Positions 25,481-34,738 of a stretch of DNA of 64,000 nt are shown here, piece by piece (position 1 is the stretch's first letter; each line of letters begins with the position of its first letter). The notes beneath the pieces were generated by a model, which did no database searches, was not told the DNA's origin, and saw nothing but the letters and a program-made list of their open reading frames with translations. The position numbers and the translations under genes are program-made. The stretch spans positions 602,751 through 666,750 of the forward strand of contig NZ_AXAU01000002.1 of assembly GCF_000472965.1 (NCBI RefSeq), given 5' to 3'. Origin of the DNA: Bradyrhizobium murdochi. GTDB lineage: Bacteria; Pseudomonadota; Alphaproteobacteria; Rhizobiales; Xanthobacteraceae.

Positions 25481-26494
25481 TTGAAATGTTACGAGCTGCA
25501 GGGACCGAGCGGAATCGATGGGCTTGCCCTCGTGGACAAGCCCGTGCCGGAGCCCGGCGACGGCCAGGTGCTGGTTCGGCTCAGGGCGGCAACGCTGAAT
25601 TATCGCGATCTCATCGCCATCAAGGGCGGCTACGGCTCGCGTCAGAAATTTCCGCTCGTGCCAGTTTCGGATGGCGCGGGCGTGGTCGAGCGGGTCGGCC
25701 CAGGCGTGCGGGAATTCGCAGCCGGCGACCGCGTCATCGGCAGCTTCTTCGAAAGCTGGATCGGCGGCGAACCGAGCGAAGCAAAAATGCGCTCAGCCCT
25801 CGGCGGCGCGGTCGACGGTGTCCTTAGCGAGTATCGGATTTTTCCGAAGCACGCGCTGGTCCGAACGCCGGAGCATCTCAGCGACATCGAAGCCGCCGCG
25901 CTTCCCTGCGCCGGGCTCACGGCCTGGAGCGCGATCGTCAAGCTCGGCGGCGTGAAGCCCGGTCAGATCGTTCTGACGCAGGGGACCGGGGGCGTGTCCC
26001 TGTTCGCAGTTCAGTTCGCCAAAATGTGCGGCGCGCGCGTCATCGCGACCTCATCCAGCGACGCGAAGATCGAACGCCTCATGCAGCTCGGTGTCGACTT
26101 TACCTTGAACTACAGGACGACACCCGACTGGGGGAAGAGAGCCCGCGAATGGAGCGGTCACGGCGTCGATCTGGTCGTGGAGGTTGGCGGGGTCGGCACG
26201 CTGAATGAATCGATCCGGGCGACCAGGATCGGCGGCACGATCGCGTTTATCGGCGTACTTGCCGGGCCGCCGCCGTCCGACCTGCGGCTTCCCTTGATGG
26301 TCATGCAGCAGCAGCGGCTGCAGGGCGTCACCGTCGGATCGGTCGAGGATCTCCAGGCGATGGTTGATGCGATCACCACCAATGGCATGAAGCCAGTGAT
26401 CGACAGAGTGTTCCGTTTCGATCAGGTCAGAGACGCTTTTGCGCACATGGAAAGCGGCGCGCATTTCGGCAAAGTGGCGATCGAGATCGGGTGA
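25481..26494 (+). CDS. Zinc-type/quinone-oxidoreductase MDR family dehydrogenase
   Basis: A 337-residue medium-chain dehydrogenase/reductase. Motifs are NYRDLIAIKGGYGS, VPVSDGAGVVERVGPGVREF and the NAD(P) loop VLTQGTGGVSLFAVQFAKMCGA. It lacks the structural-zinc cysteine cluster, as in quinone or enoyl reductases. The start is chosen as TTG at 25481 because AAGGAGA sits 7 bp upstream and KCYELQGPSG is the family N-terminus; no ATG is available there. It is the last gene of the long same-strand block, which ends at a dispersed repeat. Confidence 0.85.
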   Translation: MKCYELQGPSGIDGLALVDKPVPEPGDGQVLVRLRAATLNYRDLIAIKGGYGSRQKFPLVPVSDGAGVVERVGPGVREFAAGDRVIGSFFESWIGGEPSEAKMRSALGGAVDGVLSEYRIFPKHALVRTPEHLSDIEAAALPCAGLTAWSAIVKLGGVKPGQIVLTQGTGGVSLFAVQFAKMCGARVIATSSSDAKIERLMQLGVDFTLNYRTTPDWGKRAREWSGHGVDLVVEVGGVGTLNESIRATRIGGTIAFIGVLAGPPPSDLRLPLMVMQQQRLQGVTVGSVEDLQAMVDAITTNGMKPVIDRVFRFDQVRDAFAHMESGAHFGKVAIEIG

Positions 26495-26508
26495 GCGCGA
26501 TCCCGCTG

Positions 26509-26657
26509 GTTCTACTGCGTCACGACAGCTCAAACACCTCATCCTGAGGAGCCCGCGAGAAGCGGGCGTCTCGAAGGATGTAGGCCACAGACCGGGCCTC
26601 ATGGTTCGAGACGCGCTTCGCGCTCCTCACCATGAGGGGCATGGGCCGCAGTAGAAC
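26509..26657. repeat. Dispersed inverted-repeat element A (11-bp terminal inverted repeats, two hairpins)
   Basis: GTTCTACTGCG (26509-26519) is the exact reverse complement of 26647-26657. Inside, CCTCATCCTGAGGAG (from 26537) starts one stem-loop. CCTCATGGT (26597-26605) and ACCATGAGG (26629-26637) bound a second. It lies between the ends of converging genes and may terminate both. Its make-up resembles short repeats scattered in Bradyrhizobium genomes (recollection, not searched). Confidence 0.75.
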
Positions 26658-26676
26658 TAACCCGCGGCCCGTTCCG

Positions 26677-27546
26677 TCAGCGTCGCACGCGGCCGCCTGG
26701 ATCGCCGTTGTCTGACAAAATCTGGGCCGCGCCGCCGACGCCACGCCGGAAAGCCTCATCGAAAGTCACGCCGCGGATTTGCCAACGGCGCGTCCGGCCT
26801 TGCCAGTCCATTCGCCAACGCGTGACCCACCCAAGCTCGCGATCACTCCAGACCAGATGTCCGACCAACGCGAGTTCCCCACCCTGCTCGGTCGCGAGCG
26901 GTGCCAGAGTCGACGATGGCACAGTCTCGAGCTTCGCGCCTTCGAGGCCTGATTTCGCCAGCGCAGCCATGCTGGGCAGCACGATGTTCATCCCGCGCCT
27001 GTCGGCGGCTGCGAGCAACGCGTCGCGCTGCAAATCGGACTGAGCTCCATCCGCCGTGACGATAAAGGCCCTCGGGCCGTTCTCCATCCCGACAAAGACG
27101 GCAAGGCGCGGGCGATGTGAAACCCACGGCTTCAGACCAAGCGCCTTGAGAATGTCGTCGATTTTCTTTTCCTCGAAGTCGACCGTCAGGTCGTAGGGCC
27201 GATCACGGGTGCCCTGCTCGTCACGAATGGGCTTACCCAAAAACTGGTCGCGATAACTGAATGCCCTGACGAAGCTTCTCGCGTTCGATTTGTACGCCGC
27301 CAAGCGACGGTCGCCTGCAAGTTTCTGTGCGCCGGATACCTTGATCAGGACGTCCTCCAGACCGGAGGCAAAGCCGATGATGCGGTTGGCCTCGCCCTGC
27401 CCCGTGACGACGGTCTGCGCCCGATACAGATCAGCTCCCGCCGCCGCCATCGCGCTCGCGCACCAAACCAGGGCTACTGCAAGGAGTATCCTGACGATGG
27501 TGCTGATAGCACCAAGCCACATGAAAACAGGCTGGCGTCTCGTCAT
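26677..27546 (-). CDS. DUF2066 domain protein, exported
   Basis: A 289-residue protein starting MTRRQPVFMWLG with a Sec-type signal (IVRILLAVALVWCASAMAAA). The mature part, beginning LYRAQTVVTGQGEANRIIGF and LEDVLIKVSGAQKLAG, matches the DUF2066 pattern, which continues as RPRLAVFVGMENGPR and RRGMNIVLPSMAAL. The frame stays open upstream to 27699, but the signal peptide fixes the start. Function unknown for the family; it is conserved in proteobacteria as a periplasmic protein. It stands alone, converging on the long operon. Confidence 0.75.
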   Translation of the reverse strand: MTRRQPVFMWLGAISTIVRILLAVALVWCASAMAAAGADLYRAQTVVTGQGEANRIIGFASGLEDVLIKVSGAQKLAGDRRLAAYKSNARSFVRAFSYRDQFLGKPIRDEQGTRDRPYDLTVDFEEKKIDDILKALGLKPWVSHRPRLAVFVGMENGPRAFIVTADGAQSDLQRDALLAAADRRGMNIVLPSMAALAKSGLEGAKLETVPSSTLAPLATEQGGELALVGHLVWSDRELGWVTRWRMDWQGRTRRWQIRGVTFDEAFRRGVGGAAQILSDNGDPGGRVRR

Positions 27547-28092
27547 AGGCAGATCAACCACGATGAGGCTTCCGCGATTCCTCAAGCTCTTGTCTTGGAA
27601 CATTTGTAAATGCCAGCACCAGAAATATGGTCTTAAGAAAGCCCTCCCCGCTGGTGGGCTCTCAACCCTAGCATTATGTATCTTTGCACCGAAAATCATA
27701 CGCGCGGGTCCAGTGACAGGGTTCCGACTGCAAGATTTTGCCGGGTTTTGAGGTCATTTCAGGATCATAGGCGTCTACGCAGGGATCCGCGATGCTGACG
27801 GCCTGGCAATTGGCGGCGCGACGAATACAACTCTTGCTGGTTCCAAGAATTGCTTCTATCGCCATTAGGCTTTAGATTTCCGCAACTCGCTCGTCGAAAA
27901 ACGGGCGCCGCCTGGCGCGCGCGAGAGCTGAACGTGATCTACAACCGAGCTGGGGTCGCCGCCTCACGAAAAAGCTGAGGGCTCGACCGCTGCTATGGCG
28001 AGACGTGCAGATCGGCTGTAAGAGAGACCGCCCGCGCGAGGACGACGTCGCCCGCGCGGAAGCTGCAGCGAGCAGCCGGATGGAAATGAACG
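27547..28092. other. 546-bp intergenic region between divergent DUF2066 and export-adaptor genes
   Basis: This is a lower-GC gap upstream of both flanking genes, so it should carry their promoters. Only short unsupported frames were found (for example 27674-27865 on the minus strand, with no family resemblance). No strong inverted repeat or consensus promoter was recognised. Confidence 0.5.
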
Positions 28093-29166
28093 ATGCGCGA
28101 AGACAAGAGCAAATTGCTGAGATCGCTGACCATCGATCGCAGCGCCAGCAAGGTGGAACGACCGAAGAGCCGCTGGCTGCCGATCTCGGCGGCCGTTGCC
28201 GCCTGCGTCGTCGTCGCGTTTGCCGCCTTTGCCGCCTTCGAATTGCGCAGGCAGGACCAGCCCAAAGAGACGACATCGCAAGCCGCACCGCAGCCGGCCT
28301 CACAGCCGCAAGCGCAGCAGCAGCCTCAGCAGCCCGCAACGAATGGCAAGGCGGCCGGCAGCCTGGCGGCCTCCGGCTATGTGGTGGCGCGCCGCAAGGC
28401 AACCGTTGCGGCCGAGATCACGGGCAAGGTGGTCGAGGTCTTCACCGACGAAGGCAGGACGGTGACCGAAGGGCAAGTCGTCGCGCGGCTCGACAGCGTG
28501 TTGGCTGAAAGAGACTATGAACTGGCGCGCTCGCGTGTTGAGACCGCCGACGCCGCCGTGGCCGCGATCAGCGCCGATCTTGAGGATGCGACCCGGATCA
28601 TGTCGCGGGTACAGACCTTGTCGCAGAAGAACTTTGCCACCGAGGCCGATCTGACCAAAGCGCAAGCCCGCGTCGGTGTGCTCAGCGCGCAATTGCGCCA
28701 GGCGCAGTCGCAACTCGAGACCGCCAAGATCGACGCCAAGCGCAGCGGCTCGATGCTCGACAAGCACCAAATCCGCGCACCGTTTGCTGGCGTCGTCATC
28801 GACCGCAGCGCCCAACCCGGCGAGATGATTTCACCGATGTCGGTCGGCGGCTACACCCGCACCGGCATCTGCACCATCGTCGACATGGATTCGATCGAAA
28901 TCGAGGTCGACGTCAACGAGGCCTTCATCGGCCGCGTCACCCCCGGCGGTCCCGTGAATGCGGTGCTGGATGCCTATCCGGACTGGACGATTCCCGCCTC
29001 CGTCATCGCGATCGTGCCGACTGCAAACCGCGAGAAGGCCACGGTGAAGGTCCGCATTCGCTTCGAAAAGAAGGACCCGCGCATCCTGCCCGACATGGCG
29101 GTGAAGGTGAACTTTATGCGCGAAGCCAAGGCGAACGGCTCCGCCGACGCCAGCGCCGCGAACTAG
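28093..29166 (+). CDS. Efflux periplasmic adaptor, HlyD/MacA-like
   Basis: A 357-residue membrane-fusion protein. An N-terminal cytosolic stub is followed by one transmembrane helix (about residues 31-50, AAVAACVVVAFAAFAAF) and a Gln/Pro/Ala-rich linker. The biotinyl-lipoyl half-motifs are SGYVVARRKATVAAEITGKV and KHQIRAPFAGVVIDRSAQPG. Between them a coiled-coil hairpin spans about residues 135-220. It should bridge the inner-membrane permeases at 29891-32244 to an outer-membrane channel, which is not encoded here. ABC partners of this type (DevBCA or MacAB) export lipids, peptides or glycolipids. Confidence 0.9.
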   Translation: MREDKSKLLRSLTIDRSASKVERPKSRWLPISAAVAACVVVAFAAFAAFELRRQDQPKETTSQAAPQPASQPQAQQQPQQPATNGKAAGSLAASGYVVARRKATVAAEITGKVVEVFTDEGRTVTEGQVVARLDSVLAERDYELARSRVETADAAVAAISADLEDATRIMSRVQTLSQKNFATEADLTKAQARVGVLSAQLRQAQSQLETAKIDAKRSGSMLDKHQIRAPFAGVVIDRSAQPGEMISPMSVGGYTRTGICTIVDMDSIEIEVDVNEAFIGRVTPGGPVNAVLDAYPDWTIPASVIAIVPTANREKATVKVRIRFEKKDPRILPDMAVKVNFMREAKANGSADASAAN

Positions 29167-29195
29167 CTCCCGACCGATTCAAAGAGGAGACAAAC

Positions 29196-29894
29196 GTGAC
29201 AGCCGAACACCCGATGGTCCGCCTTACCGGCGTAAGCAAGCGCTTCACCAAGGGCAAGGAGACCATCTCGATTTTCGACCATCTCGACCTTGCGATTCCC
29301 CGCGGCGATTTCGTCGCCATGATGGGACCATCGGGTTCGGGCAAGACGACGCTACTTAACCTGCTGGGCGGCATCGATCGCGTCGACGCGGGCGAGATTG
29401 CGGTGGCGGACCATCGCATCGACGGTCTCTCCGAGGGCGAACTGGCGGCCTGGCGGGCCGCCAATATCGGCTTCATTTTCCAGTTCTATAATCTGATGCC
29501 GATGCTGACCGCCGCGCAGAATGTCGAACTGCCGCTGTTGCTCACCAAATTGCGCAGCAAAGAGCGCGCCGAGCGTGTTCACACCGCGCTTTCCGTGGTC
29601 GGGCTTGCCGATCGCGTCAAGCACCGTCCGCGCGAAATGTCGGGCGGCCAGCAGCAGCGCGTGGCGATTGCGCGCGCCATCGTCTCGGACCCGAACCTGT
29701 TGCTGTGCGACGAACCGACCGGCGATCTCGACCGTCAATCCGCCGATGAGATCTTATCGATCCTGCAACTGCTCAACGGCGAGCTCGGCAAGACCATCGT
29801 GATGGTTACCCACGATCCCGCGGCGGCAAACTATGCCAAGCGCGTCTTGCATCTCGACAAGGGCCGCTTCGTCGAACGGGAGCTTGCCGCGTGA
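29196..29894 (+). CDS. ABC transporter ATP-binding protein, MacB/LolD type
   Basis: A 232-residue ATPase with Walker [14 protein letters not shown], the LolD/MacB-typical [21 protein letters not shown], signature [14 protein letters not shown] and Walker [13 protein letters not shown]-loop VTHD. It starts at a GTG with AAAGAGGAGA 6-7 bp upstream. Its stop overlaps the first permease in a GTGA junction. Together with the two FtsX-type permeases it forms a mechanotransmission-type ABC exporter. Confidence 0.93.
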   Translation: MTAEHPMVRLTGVSKRFTKGKETISIFDHLDLAIPRGDFVAMMGPSGSGKTTLLNLLGGIDRVDAGEIAVADHRIDGLSEGELAAWRAANIGFIFQFYNLMPMLTAAQNVELPLLLTKLRSKERAERVHTALSVVGLADRVKHRPREMSGGQQQRVAIARAIVSDPNLLLCDEPTGDLDRQSADEILSILQLLNGELGKTIVMVTHDPAAANYAKRVLHLDKGRFVERELAA

Positions 29895-31051
29895 ACGACT
29901 TCGATCTGGTCCGGAAAAACCTGTTCCGCCGCAAATTGCGCGCGAGCCTGATGATCGTGTCGATCTTGATCGCCTTCATGATCTTCGGCGTGCTCGCCGG
30001 ATTCTACCGTGCCTTCACCGCCGGCGAGGATGCCGCCGCCGCTGATCGGATGATCACGGTCAACAAGATCAACTTCACCCAGCCGATGCCGATCGCCTAT
30101 TTCAACCGCGTAAAGGCGGTGGAAGGGGTGCGGCAGGTGACCTTTGCCAACTGGTTCGGCGGTTACTATCAGGACCCCAAGAACTTCATCATGGCGCTCG
30201 CGATCGAGCCAAACACCTATTTCGACGTCTATCGCAGCGAAATCGACGTTCCTCCCGAGCAGCTTCAGGCCTTCATACGCGACCGCGGCAGCGCGGTGGT
30301 CGGTGAAACGCTGGCGCAGAAGTGGGGCTGGAAGATCGGCGATCGGATTCCTCTCAATAGCAACATCTTCAGCCAGAAGAGCGGTGGTCATACCTGGGAT
30401 CTCACCATTGTCGGTATCGCCAAGGGCAAGGCCCAGCACGTCGATACCAACTTCCTCCTGTTCCAGTATCCCTATTTCGACGAGACCCGCAGCTTCGGAA
30501 AGGACACCATCGGCTGGATGATCCTGCAGACCACCTCGCCCGAAAACAACGACCGCGTGGCCAAGACCATCGACGCGATGTTCGCCAACTCCACCGCCGA
30601 GACCTCGACCGACACCGAAAAAGCATTCGGCAAGGCGTTCGCGGCGCAGTTCGGCAATATCGCCCTGATCGTGCTATTGGTGGTCGGCGCGGCCTTCGTC
30701 ACTATCCTGATGATCGTCGGCAATACCATGGCGCTCTCGATCCGGGAGCGCACCCGCGAGATCGGCGTGCTGAAGACGCTCGGCTTCTCAGGTCCGCGGA
30801 TCCTGACGATGGTGCTCGGCGAATCCGTGCTGCTGGCGCTGCTCGGCGGAATTCCCGGACTGGCGATCGCGGCGCTGATCGCCATGGCGCTGCGCACCAG
30901 CCTCGCCAACATCGCGCCCGCATTTGCAGTATCGCCGACGATAGCGCTGCAGGGATTGGCGCTTATGATCGCGCTTGGATTGATCACGGGTATCATCCCG
31001 GCGCTCAACGCCATGCGGCTCAAAATTGCAACCGCGCTCGGACGGGGATAG
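29891..31051 (+). CDS. ABC transporter permease, FtsX/MacB type (first)
   Basis: A 386-residue permease. Helix 1 is near residues 15-40 (LMIVSILIAFMIFGVLAGFY). A large periplasmic MacB-PCD domain spans about residues 50-250. Three C-terminal helices include the conserved coupling segment LSIRERTREIGVLKTLGFSG. The GTG start is coupled to the ATPase stop. It is one of two non-identical permeases, so the membrane unit is probably a heterodimer. Confidence 0.9.
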   Translation: MNDFDLVRKNLFRRKLRASLMIVSILIAFMIFGVLAGFYRAFTAGEDAAAADRMITVNKINFTQPMPIAYFNRVKAVEGVRQVTFANWFGGYYQDPKNFIMALAIEPNTYFDVYRSEIDVPPEQLQAFIRDRGSAVVGETLAQKWGWKIGDRIPLNSNIFSQKSGGHTWDLTIVGIAKGKAQHVDTNFLLFQYPYFDETRSFGKDTIGWMILQTTSPENNDRVAKTIDAMFANSTAETSTDTEKAFGKAFAAQFGNIALIVLLVVGAAFVTILMIVGNTMALSIRERTREIGVLKTLGFSGPRILTMVLGESVLLALLGGIPGLAIAALIAMALRTSLANIAPAFAVSPTIALQGLALMIALGLITGIIPALNAMRLKIATALGRG

Positions 31052-31053
31052 GC

Positions 31054-32244
31054 ATGCGTTCGCTTTGGCTTCAAGTGGCGGCGGTCACCGCCATCAATCT
31101 CAAGAGCATCTCGCAGCGCCGCTGGCTCTCGCTCTCGACCGTGATCGCAATCGCACTGGTAGTGATCGTGTTGCTCGCATTCCTGGCGATGGCCAACGGC
31201 TTCCAGCGCACCATTGCGGGATCCGGCGCCGACGACATTGCCATCGTGCTGCGGGCCGGCTCGCAGGCCGAGATCAACAGCACCGTGAGCCGCGACCAGG
31301 TGCGGGTGATCGAGGATGGACCCGGGATTGCGCGCGGCAGCGACGGCAAGCCGCTGATCTCGCCGGAACTCTATCTTGTGGTCGACGGTATCAAACGGAC
31401 CACCAAGACCAAGGCCAATCTGCCGCTGCGCGGGATCGGCGAACAGGGCTCCGAGTTGCGCAAGGACGTTCGCATCACCGCAGGCCGCATGTTCAATCGC
31501 GGCAGCAACGAAGTGGTGGTCGGCAAGGCATTGCTGCGGGAATTCGAAGGGCTGGACCTCGGCTCTACCGTATCGTTCGGCGCGACGCGCTGGACCGTCG
31601 TTGGCGTGTTCGAGGCCGGCGGCAGCGTGTTCGAATCCGAGATCTGGGCTGATCTCAACGTGGTCCAGAGCCTGTTCAATCGCAACAACATCGTCCAGAC
31701 CGTGCGCGCGCGGCTCACCGGACCGGCCGCACTGAATGAGCTGAAAAGCTACAGCGACAACGATCCGCGGCTGAAGCTCGACGTCAAATCCGAAGCGAGT
31801 TACTTTGCCGAACAGGCCTCGCAAACCTCCGACCTGATTCAGAAACTCGGCTGGCCGCTGGCGATCGCGATGGCGCTCGGAGCTGTCGCCGGAGCGCTCA
31901 ACACCATGTATTCGTCGGTCGCCGCGCGCGCGACGGAAATCGCAACGCTACGCGCCATCGGCTTCGGCGGCTTCCCGGCGTTTGTCGGAACACTGGCCGA
32001 ATCGCTGTTGCTCGCCGTCATCGGCGGATTGTTAGGAGCCGCCGCCACCTTTCTGATTTTCGATGGCGTCACGGCTTCGACGCTTGGCGGCAACTTCACC
32101 CAGGTGGTGTTCGACTTCAAGCTGAGTCCGTGGCTGATTGCCGAGGGCGTGATGCTCGCGCTGATCGTGGGCCTGATCGGCGGGCTGTTCCCGGCGCTAC
32201 GCGCCGCGCGATTGCCGATCGTCGAAGGCCTGTACGCGAACTGA
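31054..32244 (+). CDS. ABC transporter permease, FtsX/MacB type (second)
   Basis: A 396-residue permease, 2 bp after its partner. It has an N-terminal helix (LSLSTVIAIALVVIVLLAF), a periplasmic MacB-PCD domain and C-terminal helices with the VAARATEIATLRAIGFGG coupling loop, then GLFPALRAARLPIVEGLY at the end. It forms the exporter with 28093-31051. It converges on the Bug binding-protein gene with only 8 bp between the stops. Confidence 0.9.
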   Translation: MRSLWLQVAAVTAINLKSISQRRWLSLSTVIAIALVVIVLLAFLAMANGFQRTIAGSGADDIAIVLRAGSQAEINSTVSRDQVRVIEDGPGIARGSDGKPLISPELYLVVDGIKRTTKTKANLPLRGIGEQGSELRKDVRITAGRMFNRGSNEVVVGKALLREFEGLDLGSTVSFGATRWTVVGVFEAGGSVFESEIWADLNVVQSLFNRNNIVQTVRARLTGPAALNELKSYSDNDPRLKLDVKSEASYFAEQASQTSDLIQKLGWPLAIAMALGAVAGALNTMYSSVAARATEIATLRAIGFGGFPAFVGTLAESLLLAVIGGLLGAAATFLIFDGVTASTLGGNFTQVVFDFKLSPWLIAEGVMLALIVGLIGGLFPALRAARLPIVEGLYAN

Positions 32245-32252
32245 GCGCCCTC

Positions 32253-33230
32253 CTATTCGCCCTTGAGGCCTGCCACGCGGATCACCTCGCTCCATTTCCG
32301 TGTCTCGTCGTCGATGAACTTGCCGAATTCGGCGGCCGAGCCGGCGCGTGTTTCCAGCCCCTGGGCGAGCAGCTTCTGTTTCACCTCGGGGTCAGCGAGC
32401 GCGCGATTGATCTCTTGCTGCATCCGCTCGACGATCGGCTGCGGCGTCCCTGCCGGCGCCATGAAGCCGAACCATCCCGACGCCACGACGTTAGGAAAGC
32501 CCTGCTCGTGCAAGGTCGGAGCCTGCGGGTAGATCGCGCTGCGCTCGGCGGAGGCGACGCCGAGCACGCGGAAATCGCCGTTCCGGATGTGCGGTAACGC
32601 CGTGCTGATCGCGGTCAAGGTGGCATCGACGCGGCCGGCGAGCAGTTCCGTATAGGCCATCGCATCGCCGCGGTACTGCACGTTGAGGCCCTTGTCGCCA
32701 GCGTCTCTCAGCAGCAACTCGGCCGCCAGATGCGGTTGAGAGCCCGCGCCCGGTGAGGCGAAGGTCAGGCCGTCCGGCTGCGATTTGCCGTGGGCGATCA
32801 TCTCCTGCAAATTCTTGAAGCTCGCCTTGGCGTTGACGATCAGGAACAGCGGCGCCATGACAGTCATCGCCACCGGCTGCAGATCCTTGCGCTCGTACTT
32901 CAGTTTACCGAACAGCGCTTCGGCGGTGGCATAGGGCGCGGCTGCATAGAGGAAGGTGTATCCGTCTGCCGCGGCGCGCGCGACCAGCTCGTTGGCAATG
33001 CGCGTGCCCGCCCCCGGCTTGTTCTCGACGATGAACTGCTGGTTAAGGCTGCGCCCGAACTGCTCGGCCAGAATGCGTAGCGAGATGTCGTTGGCCCCGC
33101 CGGCGCCGTACGGCGACACCAGCCGCACCAGCCGTGACGGCCAATCGCCTTGGGCAAATGCCTCGAAGACGGGGCTTGCCGAGAGGCAGACAGCGATGCT
33201 CCCCAGCAGCGTTCGACGCGTGACGTTCAT
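32253..33230 (-). CDS. Bug family periplasmic binding protein (tripartite tricarboxylate transporter type), orphan
   Basis: A 325-residue secreted binding protein. The ATG at 33230 opens a signal peptide (TRRTLLGSIAVCLSASPVFEAFAQ). WPSRLVRLVSPYGAGGANDI, VENKPGAGTRIANELVARA and DGYTFLYA are the Bug family signature strands. No TctA/TctB membrane genes are nearby, which is usual for Bug proteins in this group. It is divergent from a LysR gene, which may control it. The ligand is probably an organic acid or aromatic carboxylate (family knowledge). Confidence 0.92.
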   Translation of the reverse strand: MNVTRRTLLGSIAVCLSASPVFEAFAQGDWPSRLVRLVSPYGAGGANDISLRILAEQFGRSLNQQFIVENKPGAGTRIANELVARAAADGYTFLYAAAPYATAEALFGKLKYERKDLQPVAMTVMAPLFLIVNAKASFKNLQEMIAHGKSQPDGLTFASPGAGSQPHLAAELLLRDAGDKGLNVQYRGDAMAYTELLAGRVDATLTAISTALPHIRNGDFRVLGVASAERSAIYPQAPTLHEQGFPNVVASGWFGFMAPAGTPQPIVERMQQEINRALADPEVKQKLLAQGLETRAGSAAEFGKFIDDETRKWSEVIRVAGLKGE

Positions 33231-33380
33231 CAGTGCCTCTCTTGGGGGCGGCCCGGTGCAGCCCCGTCGCATTTCATCCCATTTATTCGAGCCGCCTTGA
33301 CGCAATCGCATCGTTGCGATCGCCGGGGCCTTTGTCCTGCAACGATAGATACGCGCCTTCTATCGAACAATGTGTATTTT

Positions 33381-33409
33381 TTGACTAATTGATAAGCTCG
33401 TCCTATGAA
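33381..33409 (+). promoter_or_regulatory. Sigma-70-type promoter for the LysR gene
   Basis: TTGACT (33381-33386), a 17-bp spacer, then TATGAA (33404-33409), about 30 bp before the LysR start. The same AT-rich gap must also hold the promoter of the divergent Bug gene. Confidence 0.5.
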
Positions 33410-33439
33410 TACAGAACGGCGATGCTTGGGGGACGCGAC

Positions 33440-34384
33440 ATGGCGATGGACGTGACAGTGCGGCAATTGCGCGCGTACGTGGCCGTGCTGGAGACCGCGA
33501 GCTTCTCGGAAGCCGCCAAGGCCATGCACTTGTCGCAGGCGGCGCTGTCGGGCCTGATCAAGGAGCTCGAGAGCCGCGTCGGCGTCCGCCTCCTCGACCG
33601 CACCACCCGCAAGGTTTCTGCGTCCAGCGTCGGCGAGACCTTCGCCCCGATGGCGCGGCGCGTGCTGTCGAATCTCGACGAGGCGCTGGAGAGCCTGACC
33701 AACCTGAAGGAACTCCGCCGCGGGTTGGTGCGCGTAGCCGGGCCCGAGACCTTATCGTGCACGCTGCTGCCGGAGCTGATCGCCGAATACACCAATAGCC
33801 ATCCCGGCGTGGACGTGCGCTTTGACGACGTGCCGATTCAGGAGGTGCTGGCGGGCCTGCAGAACGGCTCTACCGACATCGGCTTCGGGCCGGCCGGCGT
33901 CGTTCCCGATCGATCGGTCGAGGTGCACATGATTTGCGCCGACCCGCTCTGGGTGGCGCTGCGCAGCGATGATCCGCTGGCAAAGGGCGAGTCGGTCAGT
34001 TGGAAGGATCTCCGCGAGCGACCCCTGCTCAACTACATGCCCAACATCGCCGTCAATGTGTTGAGCAACGTGCCGCCTAGGCATCACCCGAAGGAGTTGG
34101 TGCCCGTGCACCGGGTGAACACCGCGCTATCGATGCTGCGGGTGAGACAAGGCGCCGTGATCTGCCCCTCGATGGCGGAGCCGCTGGTGCACGGCTTCGG
34201 ACTGGCATTCCTGCCGCTCACGCAACCCACGGTCAAATGGAAGATCGCGATGTTCGTACGGAACAGCGCATCGCTCTCACCCGCCGTGGAAAGTTTTCGC
34301 GACTTCACGCTGGATTTCAGTCCGAATTGGGCGACCGGCGGAATGGAGCGCCGCCGCACGAATGAGCGACGCAAGCGCGTTTAG
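33440..34384 (+). CDS. LysR family transcriptional regulator
   Basis: A 314-residue regulator beginning MAMDVTVRQLRAYVAVLETA. The winged helix-turn-helix is EAAKAMHLSQAALSGLIKEL followed by RTTRKVSASSVGE; the substrate-binding half starts near RGLVRVAGPETLSCTLLPEL. It ends in a basic tail. The ATG at 33440 is used rather than 33389 because the promoter region overlaps the latter. It is divergent from the Bug binding-protein gene, the classical arrangement for control of an adjacent uptake gene. Confidence 0.9.
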   Translation: MAMDVTVRQLRAYVAVLETASFSEAAKAMHLSQAALSGLIKELESRVGVRLLDRTTRKVSASSVGETFAPMARRVLSNLDEALESLTNLKELRRGLVRVAGPETLSCTLLPELIAEYTNSHPGVDVRFDDVPIQEVLAGLQNGSTDIGFGPAGVVPDRSVEVHMICADPLWVALRSDDPLAKGESVSWKDLRERPLLNYMPNIAVNVLSNVPPRHHPKELVPVHRVNTALSMLRVRQGAVICPSMAEPLVHGFGLAFLPLTQPTVKWKIAMFVRNSASLSPAVESFRDFTLDFSPNWATGGMERRRTNERRKRV

Positions 34385-34414
34385 CGTAGCGAACAAGCGC
34401 GCAGCACACTCGTC

Positions 34415-34531
34415 GTCGTCCCTGCGAACGCAGGGACCCATAACCACCGGCGGACGTTTTGCGAAAGACGTCTGCCACGCTGCCTTATCGAGAGATCACG
34501 CGGTATGGGTCCCTGCGTTCGCAGGGACGAC
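34415..34531. repeat. Dispersed inverted-repeat element B (28-bp perfect inverted repeats)
   Basis: The 28 bp at 34415-34442 are the exact reverse complement of 34504-34531. Each arm is itself a hairpin (GTCCCTGCG-AA-CGCAGGGAC). It lies in the 354-bp gap 34385-34738. The rest of that gap, 34532-34738, shows no gene and no clear promoter. Confidence 0.8.
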
Positions 34532-34738
34532 ATCGGGGATGCAGTCCGGTAGGAGATGTAGACCGAGAAGCGTTGCGGTTAAGTCGCTGCTGCTCGCGGA
34601 GAAATTCGCGAAATCGCAGACTCAGAGGCGGTGCAGCGCGCGTCTGCAGCAAACACTCAGCGATTGCATATGTCCTGATGACAAACTGAACACGCGGCAG
34701 TAGCCTTCTCCCAACTATAAACATACGGGAGGAGTGGC

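Noticed and set aside
26520-26660. Possible small RNA gene in the repeat after the MDR gene
   Set aside because: The stems fit a dispersed repeat or terminator; no promoter is seen.
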